A stretch of 64,000 bases of DNA from JASHPR01 sp963844655 (GTDB taxonomy: Bacteria; Actinomycetota; Actinomycetes; Streptosporangiales; Streptosporangiaceae): contig CAWJPA010000003.1 of the NCBI GenBank assembly GCA_963844655.1, positions 434,001-498,000 on the forward strand. Direction: 5' to 3'. Within the stretch, counting starts at the first letter, position 1, and each line of letters starts with the position of its first letter. The notes beneath the pieces were generated by a model, which worked only from the letters and a program-made list of their open reading frames with translations, did no database searches and was not told where the DNA came from. The position numbers were made by a program, and so were the translations under genes. Positions 35,999-42,072 of the stretch are shown here, piece after piece.

Positions 35999-36679
35999 TC
36001 AGGAGCCGGGGCTGGTCGGGCAGTTGCCGTACCTGACCTGGCCGAGGTCAGGGAAGCTGTCGAACTCGGTGGTCATCGTCCGGCCCGACTGGACGAAGCT
36101 GACCTTGAACAGGACCGGGAACGGCTCGGGGCAGCGGGCCAGCACGCGGAACGTGACCGTCAGCCACCTCGTGCCCCCGGGGGCAAGCGACAGGCTGGGC
36201 TCCGGGACCGGCTGCGGCAGCGACCCGCAGGGACCCCAGCGGGCCGCCACCGCCCGCAGCCCGCTCAGCGGCACCACCGGCGCCACCCGCTGCAGTGCCA
36301 GCGCCCGGCCGGACTGGTTCACGATCTCGATGCCCAGCTGGAGCGTGCGGCCCAGCTGCACCGCGCACCGGTCCCCGGTCACGGTGAGCGCCAGCACGCC
36401 GGTCAGCGCGGGCGTGGTCACGGTCCGGCTGGGCGAAGGGGCCGGCCTGGCCTTGGCCTGGCCCGTCGCCTGAAGGTGCCCGCCCGCGTACCCGAGCAGC
36501 AAGCCCACGACGAGCGCGGCGGCACCCACACCCAGCGTCGGCCCGGGCCAGCGCCGCCACGGCCAGCGCGGCCCGCGGCCGCCCACCTCGATGACATCGC
36601 CCCGATCAGGAGCGTCCCGCGATCCGGCCGGCCCTGGCGCAGCGCGCCACGCACGCTCGCGATCCCCGGCCGGCGCCAT
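35999..36679 (-). CDS. Membrane-anchored hypothetical protein upstream of ctaG
   Basis: 226 residues from ATG 36679. A polar N-terminus, one membrane segment (LGVGAAALVVGLLLGYAGG), and an extracytoplasmic domain of ~145 residues with an immunoglobulin-like beta pattern (LQLGIEIVNQSGRALALQRV, PGGTRWLTVTFRVLARCP, VLFKVSFVQSGRTMTTEF) and four Cys. I do not recognise the family. Its position directly before ctaG suggests a link with oxidase assembly or respiration, which is inference only. Confidence 0.65.
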   Translation of the reverse strand: MAPAGDRERAWRAAPGPAGSRDAPDRGDVIEVGGRGPRWPWRRWPGPTLGVGAAALVVGLLLGYAGGHLQATGQAKARPAPSPSRTVTTPALTGVLALTVTGDRCAVQLGRTLQLGIEIVNQSGRALALQRVAPVVPLSGLRAVAARWGPCGSLPQPVPEPSLSLAPGGTRWLTVTFRVLARCPEPFPVLFKVSFVQSGRTMTTEFDSFPDLGQVRYGNCPTSPGS

Positions 36680-36832
36680 TTCTCGACCATAAGCCGCGAA
36701 CACGCCGCTAACCAGGCACGCCTGCCGGCTGTGTCAGATCCGCTCCAACTCCACCGGTTACGTCATCAGGCGGGTACCGCATGACGCGTACGATTGGCTC
36801 TACGTCCTGCAGGACGATGGATCGGAGTACCT

Positions 36833-36852
36833 CGTGAAGGAGTGCCTTCACG
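36833..36852. repeat. Hairpin upstream of tRNA-Ser(UGA)
   Basis: CGTGAAGG (36833-36840), loop AGTG, CCTTCACG (36845-36852). A perfect palindrome GTCCTGCAGGAC lies just before it at 36804-36815. Together they may be regulatory for the tRNA, or belong to the coding-like stretch in which they lie. Confidence 0.5.
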
Positions 36853-36890
36853 GAGGCCGTTCAGTTAACCTGCTGACGGCATACCGACTT

Positions 36891-36979
36891 GGAGCGGTGG
36901 CAGAGTCTGGTTGATTGTAGCTGCCTTGAAAGCAGCCGGTTGCTCACGCGACCCGGGGGTTCGAATCCCTCCCGCTCCG
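36891..36979 (+). tRNA. tRNA-Ser(UGA)
   Basis: 89-nt class II tRNA. The acceptor GGAGCGG pairs with CCGCTCC, the discriminator is G, and the anticodon stem-loop GCTGC-CTTGAAA-GCAGC gives anticodon UGA. It has a long variable arm and T-loop TTCGAAT. No CCA is encoded. No duplicated 3' end was seen nearby, so this copy is not used as an insertion site here. Confidence 0.97.
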
Positions 36980-37274
36980 CTTTTGTGATCTTTCACCCTG
37001 ATCCGCTCCCAGTGCGGCTCACGTGCCTCGACGAACTACGCGAACCCATCGCCCTCAGCGATCACCGCGCACCGGCACGCTCGATGCGCTGGCTACTGGG
37101 ACTACCTGAGTGCGGCCAAAGGTTCACTCCGCCCGCGAACCGGATTCAGCCCCGGTGCGACCGGGCGGTGCTCAGGCTGGACAGGGCACCACGCAATGGA
37201 CTGAAATCACTGCACAGGCGGTACGCCCGGCGGCAGGCCGCCCAGGCGCGGAAGTCACGGCAGAGGGAGACGGC

Positions 37275-38378
37275 ATGGCATCGCAGGTCGGGGTGGGGCT
37301 GGTCGGAAGCGGGTTCATCGCCCAGATGCACGCCGAGGGCTTCGCCCAGTCAAGGATCGCGTCGGTCCGGGCCGTCGCGTCTCGGTCGGCGGACCGGGTG
37401 GCGGAGTTCGCGCGGCAGCACGACATCCCGGCGTGGCACACCGACTTCCGCGAGCTCGTCGAGCGCCCCGACGTCGACCTGGTCTGCATCGCGGCCCCGA
37501 ATCACCTGCATCGCGACATCGCGGTCGCGGCGGCCGGGGCCGGGAAGCACGTGATCTGCGAGAAGCCGCTCGCCCGGACGCTGGCCGAGGCCGACGAGAT
37601 GATCGCGGCGTGCCAGCGGGCCGGGGTGCAGCTCATGTACGCCGAGGAGATCTGCTTCGCCCCGAAGTACGTGCGGGCCAAGCAGCTCGCCGACGAGGGC
37701 GCGCTGGGCGATGTCTACCTGGTGCGGCAGGGAGAGCAGCACTTCGGGCCGCATTCCGACTGGTTCTGGGATCCGCAGCTGGCGGGCGGCGGCGTGCTGA
37801 TGGACATGGGTTGTCACGGCATCGAGTTCGCCCGCTGGGTGTACGGGAAGCCCGGCGTCCGCTCGGTCACCGCCGAGGTCGGCCGGTTCGTGCACCGCGA
37901 GCGGAGCACGGCCGAGGATCACGCGATCGTCACCGTCCGCTTCGATGACCGGCGGGTCGGCCTGATCGAGACGAGCTGGGCCAAGCCGGGCGGTATGGAC
38001 GACCGGGCGGAGATCGTCGGCTCGAAGGGCATCACCTACGCCGACCTGCTGCGCGGCTCGTCCCTGGTCACCTACAGCGACGTCGGGTACGGCTACGCCG
38101 TCGAGAAGGCCCCGGATACCCGCGGCTGGACCTACACGATGTTCGACGAGCTGTGGAATTACGGCTTCCCGCAGGAGATGGACCACTTTGCCCGCTGTGT
38201 GACGGGAGACGCGGAACCGATGGAGACGGGCGCCGACGGCCGCGCGGTGCTCGAGATCATCTACGCCGCCTACCTGGCCGCCCGGACGGGGAGGGTGGAG
38301 TTCCCGCTCAAGCTCACCGACCAGGAGGCGGCCCAGCCCCCGTTCGCGATGCTGGGACCGGGCGGCGTCGCCGACTGA
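37275..38378 (+). CDS. Gfo/Idh/MocA family oxidoreductase
   Basis: 367 residues from ATG 37275 (GAGGGAGACGGC). N-terminal Rossmann fold: VGVGLVGSGFIAQMHAEGF, the nucleotide region VDLVCIAAPNHLHRDIAV, and the catalytic-Lys motif CEKPLARTLAEADEM. The C-terminal alpha/beta domain has GGGVLMDMGCHGIEFARW with the conserved Asp and His. Such enzymes use NAD(P) to oxidise or reduce sugars, inositol or pseudo-sugars. A final tail (FPLKLTDQEAAQPPFAML) is complete. It is a single gene followed by a large hairpin. The substrate is not decidable. Confidence 0.88.
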   Translation: MASQVGVGLVGSGFIAQMHAEGFAQSRIASVRAVASRSADRVAEFARQHDIPAWHTDFRELVERPDVDLVCIAAPNHLHRDIAVAAAGAGKHVICEKPLARTLAEADEMIAACQRAGVQLMYAEEICFAPKYVRAKQLADEGALGDVYLVRQGEQHFGPHSDWFWDPQLAGGGVLMDMGCHGIEFARWVYGKPGVRSVTAEVGRFVHRERSTAEDHAIVTVRFDDRRVGLIETSWAKPGGMDDRAEIVGSKGITYADLLRGSSLVTYSDVGYGYAVEKAPDTRGWTYTMFDELWNYGFPQEMDHFARCVTGDAEPMETGADGRAVLEIIYAAYLAARTGRVEFPLKLTDQEAAQPPFAMLGPGGVAD

Positions 38379-38394
38379 CCGCCTCCGCGCTTGA

Positions 38395-38440
38395 TCGATG
38401 TGAGTTTGCTGTACATCTGACTACAGCAAACTCACATCGA
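38395..38440. terminator. Perfect 19-bp inverted repeat after the oxidoreductase gene
   Basis: Left arm 38395-38413 (begins TCGATGTGAG), loop CATCTGAC, right arm 38422-38440 (ends CTCACATCGA), with no mismatches. It lies 17 bp after the stop codon and would form a very stable RNA hairpin. It is far less GC-rich than its surroundings, unlike ordinary terminators of this genome, so it may instead be a repeat element or protein-binding site. Confidence 0.7.
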
Positions 38441-38480
38441 CGCGGGATGGAGGGCCCCAGGCCGCGGCCGGGCCGGCGCG

Positions 38481-38690
38481 GCGTGACCGGCCAGGGGCTT
38501 GGAAGCACGCCGCGTGACCGGCCAGGGCTCGGAAGCACGCCGCGTGACCGGCCAGGGGCTCGGGAAGCACGCCGCGTGACCGGCTAAGGGGCGCGGAATC
38601 ACGCGGCGTGACCGGCGGCGGGCTCTGGCCGGGATGGCGCGGCGTGACCGGCGGCGGGCCCTGGCCGGGATGGCGCGGCGTGACGGGACC
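38481..38690. repeat. Minisatellite: seven copies of a 30-36 bp GCGTGACCGG unit
   Basis: GCGTGACCGG (last copy GCGTGACGGG) starts at 38481, 38512, 38542, 38574, 38606, 38642 and 38678. The spacing is 31, 30, 32, 32, 36 and 36 bp. In the first copies the junction CACGC-C-GCGTG is itself palindromic, so each unit can form a small hairpin. No reading frame crosses it sensibly. It lies upstream of the FHA protein gene. Confidence 0.85.
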
Positions 38691-38830
38691 GGGCCGGAGC
38701 ACGTGGGCGGGGAACTTCCAGATATCTGGGAGCTACCCGCAATTCGTTGACCTGCGCTTGTGTATGCAGCATCGTCGATTGACGAACCACGCGGCCGCGG
38801 ATGCGGCCGTCCGGTCAAGGGACGGTGCTA

Positions 38831-39988
38831 ATGACTGAGCGCAGGGAAGCAGCGGGTCGGCCGCCGCGTGCTCTGCTGCCACGGCGAAACCGGAGGCGCT
38901 GGCTGATCGCGGCCGGGGTCACGGCGTGCTGGCTCGCGCTGCTCGATATGACGGGGTCCTTCATGGGGGCGACCCTGCTGCTGGCCCTCTTCGCGGTGCT
39001 CGGCCTGGTAACCGTGCTGGCCCTGCGGGCCCTGGGCGTCACCAGGGATCACCCGTGGGTGCGGCAGCTGGCGTCCCGGCCCTGGCGCGACGGACAGGAC
39101 GTGCTGAAGCTCGCCCTGCGGCACCTGCACGAGGTGTTCGTGATCACGCCGAGCGGGGCACTGATCGCGCCGAACGTCATCGAGCTGCGGATGAACCCGG
39201 AGAACCTCCGCTCGCTCAGCGAGCTGATGGAGCCCGAGCTGATCAGCCTGAGTGCGGCTCAGGTCTACGAGGACCAGGTCGCCGCGCACGGCGCCAGCTT
39301 CGCCGGTCACGGCCCGGCCGACGTGCGGGTCATCGCCGACCCCTCGGTCCCGGCAGGTCGCTACCAGCTGCGGCAGGGGCAGCCGGTCGACGCCGGCTAC
39401 CAGGCGGGCCCTCAGTTCGCGCGGCCCGCCCCGGACATGATGGCGCCGGGTCCCGAGCTGGCCTACGCCACCCCGCGGGCGGCTCCCGCCCCGGAGCAGC
39501 CGGCCCAGGCGGGCGCGCACGCCATCTACGCCGCCCCGCGGGCGGTACCGGAGGGGCCCTACCGGGGGTTCGTGGGACACGACGGGAGCACCCGGTCGCA
39601 CGCGGAGTCCAGTTCACCCGAGCCTGACCGGCCGCCGGCCAGGAACCTGCCTCCGGTCACGGACATGCCGACGGTCACGGAGCTCAGCCGCAGCCCGGTC
39701 CCGGCGCTGCGGCTGGTCACCGGCGGCCTGGCCACGGAGACCCGGGAGTCCGGGGCCCGGGCCGGGCGCGGGGAGGTGGAGCTGGGGCTGCCCCAGGTGC
39801 CGACCGTGTCCCGGGAGCACGCCAGGTTCACGTTCTCCGACGGGCAGTGGTGGATCGCCAACCTGGGCCGCAACGGGCTCACCCTCAACGGCACCGCGCT
39901 GGTGGGTGAGCAGCCGCTCAGCACCGGCGACTCGATCCGCTGGGGCATGCGAGCTGATGCCCTGCTGACCAAGGTCGAGATCGGCTAA
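38831..39988 (+). CDS. Membrane-anchored FHA-domain protein with an FhaA-like N-terminal domain
   Basis: 385 residues from ATG 38831. Two membrane segments near 25-70 (WLIAAGVTACWLALLDM, ATLLLALFAVLGLVTVLAL). Then a domain (~100-190) whose pattern (VFVITPSGALIAPNVIELRM, LMEPELISLSAAQVYEDQVA, DVRVIADPSVPAGRYQLRQG) resembles the DUF3662 domain of FhaA, encoded at 61589. A Pro/Ala-rich linker follows, then a C-terminal FHA domain (SREHARFTFSDGQWWIANLG, RNGLTLNG) that should bind phosphothreonine. It is probably a membrane receptor for Ser/Thr-kinase signalling near the cell envelope. No kinase gene is adjacent. Confidence 0.75.
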   Translation: MTERREAAGRPPRALLPRRNRRRWLIAAGVTACWLALLDMTGSFMGATLLLALFAVLGLVTVLALRALGVTRDHPWVRQLASRPWRDGQDVLKLALRHLHEVFVITPSGALIAPNVIELRMNPENLRSLSELMEPELISLSAAQVYEDQVAAHGASFAGHGPADVRVIADPSVPAGRYQLRQGQPVDAGYQAGPQFARPAPDMMAPGPELAYATPRAAPAPEQPAQAGAHAIYAAPRAVPEGPYRGFVGHDGSTRSHAESSSPEPDRPPARNLPPVTDMPTVTELSRSPVPALRLVTGGLATETRESGARAGRGEVELGLPQVPTVSREHARFTFSDGQWWIANLGRNGLTLNGTALVGEQPLSTGDSIRWGMRADALLTKVEIG

Positions 39989-39993
39989 GACCG

Positions 39994-40028
39994 CGCGGCA
40001 CGGGCCCGTGACCCCGGCCCGTGCCGCG
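39994..40028 (+). terminator. Strong stem-loop after the FHA gene
   Basis: CGCGGCACGGGCC (39994-40006), 9-nt loop, GGCCCGTGCCGCG (40016-40028): a perfect 13-bp stem 5 bp after the stop codon. Confidence 0.8.
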
Positions 40029-40146
40029 GCGCTGGCGCCGGCGCGCTCAGCGAGCACCCAGCTTCTGGTGCCACAATTGGCATCTCAGGCAAGGCGAGAC
40101 TCGACGGCCGCGCCGATGGCGCGCCGTGGTTTGGGGTGGCTGCTGA

Positions 40147-41052
40147 GTGGCGAAGGGCCAGCTTTCCATCTGGTCATCGGTCCGCAGCGAGTGGGTGAAC
40201 TGCGCGCCCGATGAGATCACGTGGCTAGACCGGGATCTGCTCAGCGGCAACCAGGATCTCACGCTGCACCGGGCGCCGCGCTGCGCCGGTCTCCGCCACG
40301 TCCACCACCGGTGGGAGCTGTTCAGCCGCGACACGACCTACCGGGTGTTCCTGGCCCCGCACACGGGCGGGGACGCGCCGCCGGCCGAGGCGGTGCAGCG
40401 GGCGGCCCGCCACGTCCTGCCCGTGGCGCCGGCGCACTACGAGGCGCTGCCGGTGGTGCTCGAGGAGGGAAGCTGGCTGGTCAGCGTCGCCACCTGGGTG
40501 CTGCCGCTGCGGCTCGAGGTGGCCGCCCGCCCGCGCGCCAGGCCGGCCGAGCCGCACAGCGACAGGCAGCCGCCCACGCAGGACGGCCGGGTGCTGGCCC
40601 GCGCCTCGGCTGCCCGGGCGGGCGACGCGCCCGGCGAGAGCGCCGTGGCCCACGTGCGCAGCTACTTCGAGCGCAACGCGACCGCGCGGATGGCGATGGC
40701 CTACTACTACCAGGAGTACATCCTCGGCCTGCCTGCCCCGCACACGACCGCGATGATGGATGTGGTCATCGCGCTGAACCTGAGCGGGGAAGGCGCGGTG
40801 TCCGACTACAAGAAGCTGCTTCAGGGCTTCATCTGGAAGGAACGGGGCCACGCCCGTGACCTCGCCGACTTCCTGCTCTCCAACGGCCTGCTGACCCCGG
40901 TCGACCTCGATCAGGCCCGGCAGACCGCGGCCGACAACGAGCGCAGCGGGGTCTGCGAGATGGCGCGGCAGCGGCTGCGCTACCGGCCCAAAGAGCCGGC
41001 TGCAGGACACGCGGGCGGGCACAGGCCGCCCGGGCGCGGCAGCGGCCGATGA
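40147..41052 (+). CDS. Hypothetical protein coupled to a Nudix hydrolase
   Basis: 301 codons from GTG 40147. No family recognised. The N-terminal part (~1-135) is beta-rich (WVNCAPDEITWLDRDLLSG, TYRVFLAPHTGGD, LPVVLEEGSWLVSVATWVLP). The C-terminal part is helical with conserved-looking aromatic and charged residues (YFERNATARMAMAYYYQEY, GAVSDYKKLLQGFIWKERGH). The stop overlaps the Nudix start as ATGA (41049-41052), so the two are translationally coupled and likely act together. The overlap is the only functional clue. Confidence 0.65.
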   Translation: MAKGQLSIWSSVRSEWVNCAPDEITWLDRDLLSGNQDLTLHRAPRCAGLRHVHHRWELFSRDTTYRVFLAPHTGGDAPPAEAVQRAARHVLPVAPAHYEALPVVLEEGSWLVSVATWVLPLRLEVAARPRARPAEPHSDRQPPTQDGRVLARASAARAGDAPGESAVAHVRSYFERNATARMAMAYYYQEYILGLPAPHTTAMMDVVIALNLSGEGAVSDYKKLLQGFIWKERGHARDLADFLLSNGLLTPVDLDQARQTAADNERSGVCEMARQRLRYRPKEPAAGHAGGHRPPGRGSGR

Positions 41053-41480
41053 CCGAGGAGCTGAGCCGCCACTCGGTCAGCGTGGCCGCGGTCATCACCG
41101 ATGACCAGGGGCGCGCGCTGCTGATCCAGCGGCGCGACAACCAGCACTGGGAGGCCCCGGGCGGGGTGCTGGGGCTCGCCGAGTCCATCCACGACGGGTT
41201 GCGGCGCGAGGTCCGTGAGGAGACCGGGCTGGACGTCGAGCCCGCCGCCCTGACCGGCGTCTACAAGAACATGAACCTCGGCGTGGTCAACCTGGTGTTC
41301 CGCTGCACGCTCCTCGGCGGGGAGCTGACCGAGAACGACGAGGTCATCGCGTTCCGCTGGGCCAGCGAGGCCGACACTAGGGAAATGGTCGTTGAGGCTC
41401 ACGCCGCCCGGGTGCTGGACGCGCTGCACGTCGCCGGGCCGCCCGCCGTCCGCCAGCATGACGGCACGCGTCTGCTCTGA
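41049..41480 (+). CDS. Nudix hydrolase
   Basis: 143 residues. A complete Nudix box runs from GGVLGLAESIHDGLRREVRE through ETGLD (Gly-x5-Glu-x7-Arg-Glu-x2-Glu-Glu-x-Gly), preceded by the strand LIQRRDNQHWEAPG. It hydrolyses a nucleoside-diphosphate-linked compound with Mg. The C-terminal part (ENDEVIAFRWASEADTREMV) is normal. It is in operon (4-bp overlap) with the unknown protein at 40147. The exact substrate cannot be told from the box alone. Confidence 0.88.
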   Translation: MTEELSRHSVSVAAVITDDQGRALLIQRRDNQHWEAPGGVLGLAESIHDGLRREVREETGLDVEPAALTGVYKNMNLGVVNLVFRCTLLGGELTENDEVIAFRWASEADTREMVVEAHAARVLDALHVAGPPAVRQHDGTRLL

Positions 41481-41493
41481 CCCCGGCGGCCGG

Positions 41494-41982
41494 TCAGCCG
41501 GACTCGGCCGCCGGGCCGACGATGGCCGCCGCCGCCTGCACCGCGACATCCCGGACACCGTTCTTGAGCAGCCCCGCGGCCTGCCGGAGCTGGTAGTGCT
41601 TCTCCGCGTCGTCCTCGTGCTCGGCGGCTTCGGTGAAGGCCTGGACCAGCCGGTCGATGAGGCCCTCGGCGGTCGGCCACTGGCCCACCGCCCGGCGCGC
41701 CTCCGGGGTCACCTTGAGCACGTACCAGAACGTGGGATCGCCGCCGGTCTCGGTCTTGCGGAAGTCGACGTAGGTGGGATTCAAGGCGTCCAGCGCCTGG
41801 GCGACCTCCGTCATCTCGAGCCCGGTCCGCCCGGCGATGTCGCTCACCGTGACCATGTAGCTCTGCCCCAGCAAGGCCACGACCGCGCTGAGCACCCGCA
41901 CATCCCGTGCTCCCCACGTGTCTTCCAAAGTTCCCTGCCTCACCTTTGCCCTGCTCTCATCGGTTACCGACAGGTTATGCAC
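41494..41982 (-). CDS. Winged-helix DNA-binding-like protein
   Basis: 162 codons from ATG 41982; an internal GTG giving VRQGTLEDTW is an alternative start. The helix-turn-helix is at YMVTVSDIAGRTGLEMTEVA, followed by ALDALNPTYVDFRKTETGGD as wing. The C-terminal half is helical (GLIDRLVQAFTEAAEHEDDA, KHYQLRQAAGLLKNGVRDVA). It is convergent with the Nudix gene, 13 bp away. It probably is a small regulator; target unknown. Confidence 0.6.
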   Translation of the reverse strand: MHNLSVTDESRAKVRQGTLEDTWGARDVRVLSAVVALLGQSYMVTVSDIAGRTGLEMTEVAQALDALNPTYVDFRKTETGGDPTFWYVLKVTPEARRAVGQWPTAEGLIDRLVQAFTEAAEHEDDAEKHYQLRQAAGLLKNGVRDVAVQAAAAIVGPAAESG

Positions 41983-42072
41983 AGCTGATCGTGACCGGCA
42001 TCCCCCCTGGGATAATCGGGCGCACCGGTCATGACCTGGCAGATCGTGCTGGCTGTCCGCGCCGGCCGGGGC

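Noticed and set aside
38481..38690. CRISPR-like array
   Set aside because: The unit is only ~10 bp conserved with variable 30-36 bp spacing, the intervening parts are similar to each other, and no cas gene is near.
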